DNA from: Lachnospiraceae bacterium UBA2864
Lineage (GTDB): Bacteria; Bacillota; Clostridia; Lachnospirales; Lachnospiraceae
Length of the DNA: 28,884 bases
NCBI GenBank assembly: GCA_002350525.1
Contig: DEFA01000004.1
Location: 1 to 28,884 of the forward strand
Direction: 5' to 3'
This document shows, piece after piece, positions 1 through 8,561 of this stretch (its first letter is position 1; the number at the start of each line of letters is the position of its first letter). Below the pieces are notes generated by a model that worked only from the letters and a program-made list of their open reading frames with translations, did not search any database and was not told the DNA's origin. Both the position numbers and the translations under genes were made by a program.

Positions 1-655
1 TCTTCCATGTTACTGTGTACTTGCTTACTGTCGGTGTATACTGTGCTGTATATACTGTATTACCGGTTATGGCTTCAACTGTAGGACTCCAACCGCTAAA
101 GCTGTATGTATAATGCGCTGTCGCCTTCTTGGTCGGTGTTGCACTGTCATACGTCGGTATCGTTCCATACGGAACATCGTTATCTGTCTCAAGTGTTGTT
201 CCGTCGTCATTCTTCCACGTTACTGTATACTTGTTTACAGTAGACTTAAACTTTGCCTCATACGTCGCATCATCTGTTACTGTTTTAACTTCAGGATTCC
301 AGCCATCAAAGGTATATGAATACTGCTTGTCCGTACCCTTTGTCGGTGTTGTTCCGTCATACGTCGGTGTGGTTCCATACTCTACTTCTTTGTCTGTTTC
401 GAGTACTGTTCCGTTGTCATTCTTCCATGTCACTGTGTACTTGTTCTTGGTTGACTTATACTTTGCTGTATACTCAGCGTCATCATCAACCTTCTTAACA
501 CTCGGATTCCAACCATCAAACGAATAACTATATTCTGCCGTACCTTCTGTCGTCGGTGTTGTTCCATCATATGTCGGTGTGGTTCCGTACTCAACATTTA
601 CATCCGTCTCAAGTATAGCTCCGCCTATATTTTTCCATGTGATGGTATATTTGTT
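1..655 (-). repeat. 210-bp in-frame tandem repeats (70 residues each) in the surface protein gene
   Basis: Three full units (446-655, 236-445, 26-235) and the start of a fourth (1-25) lie head to tail with an exact 210-base period. Each begins with NKYTVTWK or a close variant, followed by LETD, a Y-G-T-x-PTYD stretch, and FDGWNP or FSGWSP. The anchor tcttccatgt recurs at 1, 211, 421 and, with changes, 631. A more diverged single copy lies near 1330-1540, separated by InlB-type repeats. The array runs off the left edge, so its true copy number is unknown. Confidence 0.9.
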
Positions 656-2245
656 TATATCCCATCTCGCATAGAATGTCTTATCTCCCATATCAGTATC
701 TGAAACCACAACTGAACCTATAGGAGTTTTAAATTCAGGGTCAGTATACCATCCCTTAAATGTATGACCTGTCTTTGAAGGATCTACCAAAGACCTTACG
801 CCCTGTCCGTATGTATACTTCAGCGGATTGATCTCTGGATTCGTTCCTCCGTTCATTACATAATTGATCTTGTATTCTTTCGGAGTAAACTTTGCATAGA
901 ACACCACATTGCCATATAAATCATCCGGTATTACCGGAGACAATACCGGCTTTTCAAAATCTCGGGAAATAAACCATCCGTTAAAATCATGTCCCGTTTT
1001 CGTTGCATTTTCAAGAGATTTTACACCTATTCCGTATGTATAATTCGTCGGATTGCTTGCGCTGTTTGTTCCTCCGTCCAATTCATAACTTATACCAAAC
1101 GTCTTCGGAGTCCACTTTGCATATATAACCGTTTTTATGGTAACAGTGTCCTTATCAAAATCCCAGGCATTTTGACAACTACTCTCTTTATACCAGCCTC
1201 CGAAATCATAACAGTCATCGGTCAGATCCGTCGGTTTTGTAACTGTACCATTATATGCCACAGACTGAGATGACGGTGCGTCTTCCTTACCATGCCCGTT
1301 CTTATTAAATGTTACATCGTATTTTCTTTCTGTTTCGGTATATGTTGCCTTATATGTCGCATCTCCCGCAACCTCTACCGGAGTGGGATTCCAACCGGCA
1401 AATGTATATTCATACTGGCTACCGGATTGTTTCGTAGGTTCTGTTCCGTCATATGTAGGAATAGTACCCGCATCTACGTTCTGATCTGTCTCCAGAACGG
1501 TATCATCTTCATCTATCCATGTTATAGTATATTTTTTCGGAATCCACTTTGCATATAATACTGTATTCTGAGTAACAGTATTATTTTTAAAATCCCATTT
1601 ACTGTTTTCATCAAAACTGTTATCCGTATACCACCCATCAAAATCATAGTGATCTGAACTTAAGGCACCCGGATCCGCTACAGTTTCACCATAAGCCGCA
1701 TACTGAGTAGCCGGAGCTGTTCCATGAGCAGTAACGAACTCAACGCTATATACAGCTTGCAGTTGCAACTCATAAAAATAATATCCTCCGGAATAGCCGG
1801 TGTTTTCATTAATACTTTTAATTTTATAACCAGATATTGCGCTCGATGGATCTGTCGCATCTACCGTAAATCCGGCATTTGCTAAATTTTTTACTGCATA
1901 TGAATAGTGAAATTTATCACCTGTACTATACCCTGTCTTGTTATCGGCATCCGGCGTCCCCGTAATCATTTCAGATTTTTCAACATTTTTATATTCGTAT
2001 ATTATTGAAACATATTGATCCATGCTATATCCATCAACAGCGCTTTGAAAAGTCCAGGTCATCGTATCTCCTGCAGTAACAATCTTTCCCTTATAATCCG
2101 AAACTGAACTTTCGTCTTTTGCAATTCCCATCTCAATATCAGCCGCATACACACTTGCCGGAATCATATTAATAATAAGTAGTACTGCCAGCAGCATAGC
2201 CCAAAATGACTTTTTTCTTCTCTTAACTTCAGCCCTCTGATTCAT
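1..2245 (-). CDS. Secreted repeat surface protein, InlB B-repeat (Listeria-Bacteroides repeat) type, C-terminus cut by window edge
   Basis: The frame is open from an ATG at 2245 to position 1 (748 codons) with no stop, so the C-terminus lies outside. Residues 1-34 form a signal peptide: a basic N-terminus, a hydrophobic core and a likely cut after SVYA. A unique domain of about 130 residues follows. Next come repeats ending in GWYxD...LYAKW or FYARW, typical of InlB B/Flg_new beta-grasp repeats, and a second repeat kind that opens with KYTVTWK and contains TPTYDG and GWNP. This architecture is known from cell-surface adhesins and stalks. The gene starts inside the stop of the glycosyltransferase (ATGA), with a GGGGGAGG ribosome site 5-6 bases upstream, so it is translationally coupled to it. 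No anchor (LPXTG or other) is visible because the end is missing. Function beyond a surface location is inference. Confidence 0.88.
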   Translation of the reverse strand, partial: MNQRAEVKRRKKSFWAMLLAVLLIINMIPASVYAADIEMGIAKDESSVSDYKGKIVTAGDTMTWTFQSAVDGYSMDQYVSIIYEYKNVEKSEMITGTPDADNKTGYSTGDKFHYSYAVKNLANAGFTVDATDPSSAISGYKIKSINENTGYSGGYYFYELQLQAVYSVEFVTAHGTAPATQYAAYGETVADPGALSSDHYDFDGWYTDNSFDENSKWDFKNNTVTQNTVLYAKWIPKKYTITWIDEDDTVLETDQNVDAGTIPTYDGTEPTKQSGSQYEYTFAGWNPTPVEVAGDATYKATYTETERKYDVTFNKNGHGKEDAPSSQSVAYNGTVTKPTDLTDDCYDFGGWYKESSCQNAWDFDKDTVTIKTVIYAKWTPKTFGISYELDGGTNSASNPTNYTYGIGVKSLENATKTGHDFNGWFISRDFEKPVLSPVIPDDLYGNVVFYAKFTPKEYKINYVMNGGTNPEINPLKYTYGQGVRSLVDPSKTGHTFKGWYTDPEFKTPIGSVVVSDTDMGDKTFYARWDINKYTITWKNIGGAILETDVNVEYGTTPTYDGTTPTTEGTAEYSYSFDGWNPSVKKVDDDAEYTAKYKSTKNKYTVTWKNDNGTVLETDKEVEYGTTPTYDGTTPTKGTDKQYSYTFDGWNPEVKTVTDDATYEAKFKSTVNKYTVTWKNDDGTTLETDNDVPYGTIPTYDSATPTKKATAHYTYSFSGWSPTVEAITGNTVYTAQYTPTVSKYTVTWK

Positions 2246-2946
2246 ACTTTCCTCCCCCTTATTATATAAACCAAGTGCCTTATCCCGTCCCTTATAGTTC
2301 TGAGCTTAGATTGCCTGGAATCTCTGCACTTCTTTAAACTCACCGGAACCTGACCGATTCTTAGTTTCTTTCTTTCAGCCTCCGCTATCATCTCGGTAGC
2401 GAATTCCATTCCGGTAGTATGAAACTTCAATTTACCCAGTGCCTCACAGGATATTCCCCTGAGTCCACAATGATAATCTTTTACTTTACTTCTATATCTC
2501 ACTCGTCCCACAAGCGATAAAAACTTAACTCCAATGACATGGCTGACAGGCATAGCTCCCTTTTCGATTCCGCCACGGAATCTGTCACCGATCATCATGT
2601 CATACTCTCCGGTACTGAGCGGCTTATACAGCTTATCTGTCTCACTAAAGTCATAAGTGGTATCAGCGTCAGCCATTATTATCACGTGCCCTCTTGCGGC
2701 TTTCAATCCCGCCCTGAGTGCACATCCATATCCCCGACGCTTTACATGTATTACTCTTGCCCCATGTTCTCTTGCAACAAAAACAGACTTATCTGTTGAA
2801 CCATTATCAGCAATCAGAACCTCTCCGTTCAGTCCGTTTCTTACAAGATAGTTTCTGGCTGTATCAATGCATTTCCCGACAGTTGTTTCTTCGTTCAGGC
2901 ACGGCATGAGTATTGACAGTTCAAATTCACTTTGATTTTTTCTCAT
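2242..2946 (-). CDS. Family 2 glycosyltransferase (DPM1-like)
   Basis: The 234-residue protein has the GT-A fold signatures of GT2: SILMPCLNEE at residues 11-20, DNGSTD at 47-52 for nucleotide binding, and the metal-binding DAD at 93-95 within MADADTTYDF. A HCGLRG segment follows near residue 160. These enzymes move a sugar from a nucleotide sugar to an acceptor, often polyprenyl phosphate on the cytoplasmic side. There is no C-terminal membrane segment, and the length fits soluble DPM1-like members. The start overlaps the end of the upstream membrane protein gene by 20 bases, and the stop overlaps the ATG of the surface protein (ATGA). This arrangement suggests that the membrane protein and GT2 act on a cell-surface glycan or on the surface protein itself (inference). 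The sugar cannot be read from sequence. Confidence 0.9.
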   Translation of the reverse strand: MRKNQSEFELSILMPCLNEETTVGKCIDTARNYLVRNGLNGEVLIADNGSTDKSVFVAREHGARVIHVKRRGYGCALRAGLKAARGHVIIMADADTTYDFSETDKLYKPLSTGEYDMMIGDRFRGGIEKGAMPVSHVIGVKFLSLVGRVRYRSKVKDYHCGLRGISCEALGKLKFHTTGMEFATEMIAEAERKKLRIGQVPVSLKKCRDSRQSKLRTIRDGIRHLVYIIRGRKV

Positions 2947-4237
2947 GCCTTAATCCTTCCCCCACCTTCAACTCTTCCAGAATAAGGACCATGGCAAGAA
3001 TAGTTGCCAGCTGGGCACGATATGTAAAGAAATTATGCAGATAAGCATGATTATGAAGTACCAGATATCTTATATAAGGAATACATCCTATAAATACATA
3101 CATAAGAATCTGCTTCTTATCTGCACCTTTTACTCGATATACATATGCAATATAAATATATAAAACTATAAGTATTATTCCGATTACTACACCTGCAGCG
3201 CCCCATCCGATAGGGAACAGGCACATGACATTTCTTACTACCGATTCGACAAGATATCTTACAGGTCCTGCGGCAATAAACTTTGTTCCTCCGATTCTCT
3301 CCGCTATATGCTCCGATACATAAGGCATTACATTTTCACCGAGAACTATCGATGCAATGACCCACTTCATGATCCAGGTAAGGACATATCCCAGTCCCCA
3401 CATGACAGTCATCCGAACAGAAACCTTCCACGGTTTTTCGGATTTTTTCTTATCCTTCTCTATTCTCAGCAGAAGCAGAAGCGGAACTGTGAGTGTAAGT
3501 GTCTCCGTTGTAAGGAAATCAAAAAAACACGTTATCATTCCAAAGCATAAAAATGCAGTTCTGAACTGCTTATCTCTATCTTTTCCCGCCATTCCGAGGA
3601 CTATCAGAGAAAAGATAAACATCAGGATAAATGTCCAGGTATATTCAAGTGAAAAAGGAACAAAACATGCCGCCACTGCAATCAGGCCTATCAGCATTCC
3701 CAATGCAAAGGCAGCGTACTTTCTTCTGATAAGCACTATGGTAAAAATCACCCCAAGGGCTGCTAATATAACTCCGTTCAGAATATATATCTCTCTTACA
3801 GACATAACAAGCATTAACGGTCTTACGACCGCAATCGATCCGTGCCAATATCTGAGGTATTGCTGAGTCGCATTTTTACCGTCCCTCACTGCCTCCATCA
3901 GGCTATCGTTCTCATTCTGCCTCTCTACATGGTAGTAGGCAGATCTCATCACCGAACGAAGCGGATGATCCGCATCATACTGCCAGGCTATTCCGAGCAG
4001 AATGGAATCAGCATATCTGTCAACCCTGCTCCCATAATAATCATCTATTATCGTATAAAACTGCTTACCCTCACACAGATATTCCGCAGACTTAAGCATC
4101 TTATCCTTTATGGCAGATTGCGGAATCATAGCCGATGCAAGCAAAGAAATAACGAATATTACTGTAATTATACAGAACACCGTTACTTCTCTGACAGGCA
4201 GTTTTTTTATTATATTCTTCAAACGCACTATGTTCAT
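2927..4237 (-). CDS. Polytopic membrane protein of unknown function, possible GT-C-like partner of the GT2
   Basis: I do not recognise a named family. The protein has a short cytosolic N-terminus, one membrane segment, a soluble loop of about 100 residues (with VDRYADS and RYWHG motifs), then roughly eight more hydrophobic segments and an NHAYLHNFFTYR motif near the end. A first large external loop with acidic residues, followed by many membrane spans, resembles GT-C glycosyltransferases or lipid-sugar flippases; this is inference from layout only. An in-frame TTG at 4264 would add nine residues. Neither start has a clear ribosome site, and I prefer the ATG at 4237. The gene follows dnaE closely and overlaps the GT2 gene, so it belongs to the same run. 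Confidence 0.75.
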   Translation of the reverse strand: MNIVRLKNIIKKLPVREVTVFCIITVIFVISLLASAMIPQSAIKDKMLKSAEYLCEGKQFYTIIDDYYGSRVDRYADSILLGIAWQYDADHPLRSVMRSAYYHVERQNENDSLMEAVRDGKNATQQYLRYWHGSIAVVRPLMLVMSVREIYILNGVILAALGVIFTIVLIRRKYAAFALGMLIGLIAVAACFVPFSLEYTWTFILMFIFSLIVLGMAGKDRDKQFRTAFLCFGMITCFFDFLTTETLTLTVPLLLLLRIEKDKKKSEKPWKVSVRMTVMWGLGYVLTWIMKWVIASIVLGENVMPYVSEHIAERIGGTKFIAAGPVRYLVESVVRNVMCLFPIGWGAAGVVIGIILIVLYIYIAYVYRVKGADKKQILMYVFIGCIPYIRYLVLHNHAYLHNFFTYRAQLATILAMVLILEELKVGEGLRHEKKSK

Positions 4238-4292
4238 TTTACTAGAAATATACGCATTTTCCAACTGTTTTTATGAATTATGTAAACAATTT

Positions 4293-7200
4293 CTATACTT
4301 TTCTTGTCATCACTCTGTCAGCACCGTATTCCAGCTTAAGAGCATCAACAACTCCCGAAGAAGCATCAACCTTAGCCGTAAGACGTTTCATCATCTTCTC
4401 TTCCTTCAGCTGTACGAATACCGGCGAAAACCCGGGATAATTCTTAAGTATCTGGTTGAGGTTGCCGGAGTTGGCAGTAAAGTCTTCCATATTCGGGAAA
4501 AGAACCCAGAGTTCCGTTCCCGCGGCTTCAGACCTCTTCTCTATCTCCTCCATGGTATAGATATCGGATGCTATAAGTTTACTCTCCTTCTCCGATACCT
4601 GTGCACGTCCTTCGACTATGACCGCCTTATTATCCTCCAGCTTATATCTGCATCGTTCGAAAACTCTCGGGAATATGACCACTTCAAGGCTTCCGTACAG
4701 ATCTTCTATCCTTACAAAGGCCATATTCTCTCCGTTACGGGTAACCTTATACGTCACTTCATCTATCACTCCTCCGAGACGGTAATTCATTCCGTCCTTT
4801 GCTTCTGCCGTCATGGTCTCTTCATCCAGATAGAAGTCCATCGTGGAAGCTGTGGTCTCTTTCTTCAGAAGTTCAGTGTAACTGTCGAGTGGATGTCCGC
4901 TGACATAGAGCCCCAGGGCATCCTTCTCTGCTCTGAGAAATGTATCCCTGTCGTATTCCGGAACATCCGGATATACTACATCAAAGGCTTTCTTATCTTC
5001 CGCTCCCATAAAGTCCAGAAGACTTATCTGACCTGAGGTTGCTTTCTTCTTTTCCTGAGTTACCTCATCTATAATCTTCGGATAAACCTCCTTCATCTGA
5101 TGACGGTTATATCCGAAGCTGTCAAATGCGCCCGAATCTATAAAGCTCTCGATGGTTCTCTTGTTGGCTTCCTTGTTGGATACTCTTTCTATAAAATCTC
5201 TTAAATCTCTGAACGGTCCGCCCGTTCTTCTCGCCTCTAAGATAGTATCCACCACATTGTCACCTATGGACTTTATGGCAGACATTCCGTATCTTATGGC
5301 ATCGCCGTCAACAGAGAATACGCCTTCCCCCTTATTGACATCCGGAGGAAGGAGTTTTATTCCCATTCTCTTTACGGCAACTATATATTTACTCAGCTTC
5401 TGTGAATTATCCCTTACCGATGTAAGAAGCGCCGACATAAAGTCAAGCGGATAATGGCATCTTAAGTATGCCGTCTCATAAGCCACTACCGCATAGGCCG
5501 CCGCATGTGACTTGTTGAAGGCATAACTCGCGAAGTCCGTCATCTCATCGAATATCTTATTCGCTATCTCTTCACTGATGCCCTTCTTTATGCAGCCGTC
5601 AACTCCCGAAGCTTCGTCTCCGTATACGAAGTACTGTCTCTCCTTCGCCATAACATCGGCCTTCTTCTTGGACATGGCACGACGAACAAGATCTGAACGC
5701 CCCAGGGAATAACCCGCCAGAGTCATAACGATCTGCATAACCTGTTCCTGATATACGATGCATCCGTAAGTCGGAGCCAGGATAGGTTCGAGTTCCGGCG
5801 TATCATAATGTATAAGATCCTGGTTATTCTTTCCCTTAATATATTGAGGTATGAAGTCCATAGGGCCCGGACGATACAGCGAGATACCTGCTATAATGTC
5901 CTCTATACTGTGCGGCTTAAGTTCCTTCATGAAGCTCTGCATACCGCTTGACTCGAGCTGGAAGACGCCATCACACTTACCCTGTGATATCATGTCATAT
6001 ACGGCCTTATCCTCGAAGTCCAGATTCTCCACATCCACAACTTCACCGGTTCTTTTCCTGATATTCTCAACAGCATCTTTTATAACGGTAAGATTTCTGA
6101 GTCCCAGGAAGTCCATCTTGAGAAGCCCCAGCTCTTCTATTCTTGTCATATTAAACTGAGTAGCTACTACATCTCCGTTCTTACAGAGCGGCACAAACTC
6201 ATCTATAGGCTCACGGCCGATAACGACTCCAGCCGCATGAAGAGATGCATGTCTCGGAAGTCCTTCCAGCTGTTTGGATACATCAACCAGATAGTGAACC
6301 TCTTCACTCTCGTCATACATTTTCTTGAAATCGGGACTCTGTGCCAGAGCCTTCTCGATAGTCATATTCACATCAGCCGGAATAGACTTCGCTACCGTAT
6401 CACAGGTCTTGTATGATATATCAAGTGCACGGCCTACGTCTCTGATACAGTTACGTGCAGCCAGAGTACCGAAAGTAACGATCTGAACAACCTTCTCTTT
6501 GCCGTACTTCTCCGTAACATAATCTATAACTTTCTGACGTCCGTCCGGAGCAAAGTCCACGTCTATATCGGGCATGCTGACACGTTCCGGATTCAGGAAT
6601 CTTTCGAAAATGAGGCTATACTTTATGGGATCTATATTTGTAATTCTCAGCGTGTAGGATACCAGACTTCCGGCAGCAGAACCTCTTCCCGGTCCCACAC
6701 CGATTCCGTTGCTTCTTGCATAGTTGATGAAGTCCCATACTATCAGGAAGTAATCAACATATCCCATGTTCTTAATGGTCTCAAGCTCGTAATCCAGTCT
6801 CTCGGTAAGCTCCGGTGTTACATCCTCATATCTTTCATTGAGTCCGGATTTACAGAGTCTGCAAAGGTATTCATAAGCATCTCCGTCTCCCGGTACATCA
6901 TACTTCGGAATCTTCTGCTCACCGAATACAATATTTACATTACATCGTTCCGCTATCTTATGCGTATTCCTGAGTGCCTCCTTGGCATAAGGAAACAGAT
7001 GCTCCATCTCGTCGGCAGACTTAAGATAGTACTGTCCACCGTCATAGCGCATCCTCTTCTCATCCTGAACCTTTGCATTGGTCTGGATACAGAGAAGCAC
7101 ATCGTGTGCCTCCCAGTCTTCAGCTTTTATATAGTGGGAATCATTAGTTGCGATAAGATCTATACCCAGTTCTTCAGACATCTTGAGAAGCTCTGTATTG

Positions 7201-7766
7201 ACCAGGGTATCATCCGATAATCCGTGGTCCTGCATTTCCAGGAAGAAATTATCTTTTCCGAAGATCTCCTGATATTCGAGAGCCACCTTCCTCGCTTCGT
7301 CCGGAAGACGCTTTCTGATATAGTAAGCCACCTCACCCTGAAGGCAGGCTGAGGTACATATAATGCCTTCGTGATATTCCTTCAGAAGTTCCTTATCTAC
7401 TCGAGGCTTATAGTAATATCCCTCGGTAAAGCCTCTGGTAACTATCTTCGAAAGGTTACTGTAACCCTTGTCATTCTCTGCAAGAAGTATAAGGTGAAAA
7501 TATCTCTCTTCATCGGGAGCGGCTTCCTTATCGAATCGGCTGCCCGGCGCCACATAGACTTCGCATCCTATGATAGGCTTTATCCCCTGCTTCTGACATT
7601 CTTTATAAAAATCTATAACACCGTACATGACGCCGTGGTCTGTAATGGCCAGACTGTCAAATCCCAGCTCCTTTGCACGCGAAACAAGAAGCGGTATTTT
7701 TGCAGCACCGTCCAGAAGACTGTACTCGGTATGTACATGCAGATGTGTAAATTCGTTTCCGTTCAT
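4293..7766 (-). CDS. dnaE: DNA polymerase III subunit alpha
   Basis: This 1157-residue C-family replicative polymerase extends DNA at the fork; in PolC-bearing Firmicutes it typically extends RNA primers. The N-terminal PHP domain keeps HLHVH at residues 8-12, TDHG, GCE and NDSH metal-site motifs, so a working metal centre is plausible. The polymerase core has GPGRGSAAG near 358-366 and PDIDVDF with the catalytic aspartates at 400 and 402, close to the E. coli positions. LKMDFLGLRNL carries the third acidic residue, and FNKSHAAAYA follows. A helix-hairpin-helix region and an OB-fold (VVIFPRVFE) complete the C-terminus. The ATG at 7766 is preferred over a GTG at 7793 because AGAGGA lies seven bases before it and family members begin just ahead of HLHVH. 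No DnaQ-type exonuclease domain is present. Only 55 bases separate its stop from the preferred start of the next gene. Confidence 0.97.
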   Translation of the reverse strand: MNGNEFTHLHVHTEYSLLDGAAKIPLLVSRAKELGFDSLAITDHGVMYGVIDFYKECQKQGIKPIIGCEVYVAPGSRFDKEAAPDEERYFHLILLAENDKGYSNLSKIVTRGFTEGYYYKPRVDKELLKEYHEGIICTSACLQGEVAYYIRKRLPDEARKVALEYQEIFGKDNFFLEMQDHGLSDDTLVNTELLKMSEELGIDLIATNDSHYIKAEDWEAHDVLLCIQTNAKVQDEKRMRYDGGQYYLKSADEMEHLFPYAKEALRNTHKIAERCNVNIVFGEQKIPKYDVPGDGDAYEYLCRLCKSGLNERYEDVTPELTERLDYELETIKNMGYVDYFLIVWDFINYARSNGIGVGPGRGSAAGSLVSYTLRITNIDPIKYSLIFERFLNPERVSMPDIDVDFAPDGRQKVIDYVTEKYGKEKVVQIVTFGTLAARNCIRDVGRALDISYKTCDTVAKSIPADVNMTIEKALAQSPDFKKMYDESEEVHYLVDVSKQLEGLPRHASLHAAGVVIGREPIDEFVPLCKNGDVVATQFNMTRIEELGLLKMDFLGLRNLTVIKDAVENIRKRTGEVVDVENLDFEDKAVYDMISQGKCDGVFQLESSGMQSFMKELKPHSIEDIIAGISLYRPGPMDFIPQYIKGKNNQDLIHYDTPELEPILAPTYGCIVYQEQVMQIVMTLAGYSLGRSDLVRRAMSKKKADVMAKERQYFVYGDEASGVDGCIKKGISEEIANKIFDEMTDFASYAFNKSHAAAYAVVAYETAYLRCHYPLDFMSALLTSVRDNSQKLSKYIVAVKRMGIKLLPPDVNKGEGVFSVDGDAIRYGMSAIKSIGDNVVDTILEARRTGGPFRDLRDFIERVSNKEANKRTIESFIDSGAFDSFGYNRHQMKEVYPKIIDEVTQEKKKATSGQISLLDFMGAEDKKAFDVVYPDVPEYDRDTFLRAEKDALGLYVSGHPLDSYTELLKKETTASTMDFYLDEETMTAEAKDGMNYRLGGVIDEVTYKVTRNGENMAFVRIEDLYGSLEVVIFPRVFERCRYKLEDNKAVIVEGRAQVSEKESKLIASDIYTMEEIEKRSEAAGTELWVLFPNMEDFTANSGNLNQILKNYPGFSPVFVQLKEEKMMKRLTAKVDASSGVVDALKLEYGADRVMTRKV

Positions 7767-7805
7767 ATATATTCCTCTGTGACTCCCCGTCACTCATCAT
7801 TCGGT

Positions 7806-8420
7806 TTATGAAATCATTTTGCTTTTTGATTTTCGTCTTCTGAGGTACTTTCTGTATGCTTTCATATACCTTCTGGCATAAGCAAAGGTTTCCTCTTCTC
7901 CTTTTTCTGCGAGCATATAGAGCAGTCTCTCCAACTGTTTCTTCGAATAAGGGTGAAGCATATGCTTTCCCTTACCCTTCATATAATATTCAAGCGGGCT
8001 TCTGTCCGTATAAGCATCTTTTTTGTATATTTTGCTTGCGGCAACCCTGTCACAGAACATTTCAACTATATAATTATCGGGCATCTTCATTCCTACCATG
8101 CCACGACCCTTGTTCTCAAGGTCGTAATCCACCCAATATTCCAGATGGTGCTTGTTTCTGCCCTTATGATGAAGCCAGGAGGATGTATAACCTTTATCCT
8201 CTCTCTCTGCTTCATTCGGGCTCCTGTCCCCCTGGAAATACTTTGCACCCACGGAGAATTCCGTCCAGGAATATTTTGAAAGATCATGCAGAAGTCCCTG
8301 TTTATACAGGCCACATCTGAAACAGTTCTTTCCGACTTCAAGTTTATGTTCATTAATTGTTTTCAGGTGGTTATACCAGCCCGATTCTTTAATCCTCTTT
8401 GAAATGTTCATCGTGATCAT
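7806..8420 (-). CDS. DUF5662 family protein
   Basis: The 204-residue protein matches my memory of the DUF5662 family, which has no established function. It is rich in paired histidines: HD at 45-46 within GLLHDLSKY, HH at 84-85, HH at 91-92 followed by LEYW, and an EMFCD segment near 120. This order resembles HD-type metal-dependent hydrolases, so a phosphohydrolase role is possible but unproven. The C-terminus is very basic (KYLRRRKSKSK). A second in-frame ATG (8411) lies three codons in; upstream of both is only an AAGAAG-like site. It is the first gene after the terminator at 8490-8537 and has a likely extended -10 at 8462-8470. Its stop is 39 bases before dnaE, so the two are probably cotranscribed. 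Confidence 0.85.
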   Translation of the reverse strand: MITMNISKRIKESGWYNHLKTINEHKLEVGKNCFRCGLYKQGLLHDLSKYSWTEFSVGAKYFQGDRSPNEAEREDKGYTSSWLHHKGRNKHHLEYWVDYDLENKGRGMVGMKMPDNYIVEMFCDRVAASKIYKKDAYTDRSPLEYYMKGKGKHMLHPYSKKQLERLLYMLAEKGEEETFAYARRYMKAYRKYLRRRKSKSKMIS

Positions 8421-8461
8421 CCAATCTTCTTATTCTTCTTTTCTTTAGCACATACATAGTT

Positions 8462-8470
8462 ATTCTATCA
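8462..8470 (-). promoter_or_regulatory. Probable extended -10 promoter for the DUF5662-dnaE run
   Basis: On the minus strand the bases read TGATAGAAT, that is TGn followed by TAGAAT, about 40 bases before the first ATG and just past the terminator of the upstream gene. The -35 region is poor (TTAATA at 17 bases), as is usual for extended -10 promoters. Confidence 0.45.
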
Positions 8471-8489
8471 CAACTTGCCCCCATTATTA

Positions 8490-8537
8490 AGAAAAAAATG
8501 CACCGGCTGCCGATCATATCTATCAGCAGTCGATGCA
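8490..8537 (-). terminator. Strong intrinsic terminator after the guaB-superoxide reductase pair
   Basis: On the minus strand a 16-base arm (8537-8522) pairs with 8514-8499 with one mismatch and two G-U pairs. The loop is seven bases and is followed by seven T. It lies 24 bases past the superoxide reductase stop. Confidence 0.9.
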
Positions 8538-8561
8538 TCGATTTTACTGAATCTGTAAGCC

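Noticed and set aside
129..527. Plus-strand frame with repeated VGVVPSYVGVVPY-like segments
   Set aside because: The repetition is only the reverse reading of the 210-base repeats of the surface protein gene.
1..655. Possible CRISPR array from regularly spaced similar sequences
   Set aside because: The unit is 210 bases, coding and in frame, with no short palindromic repeat or unique spacers; no cas genes are present.
4110..5036. Long plus-strand open frame (308 codons) opposite dnaE
   Set aside because: It lies antisense across the end of dnaE and the start of the membrane protein gene, both clear genes. Its product has no recognisable motif and no ribosome site was seen.
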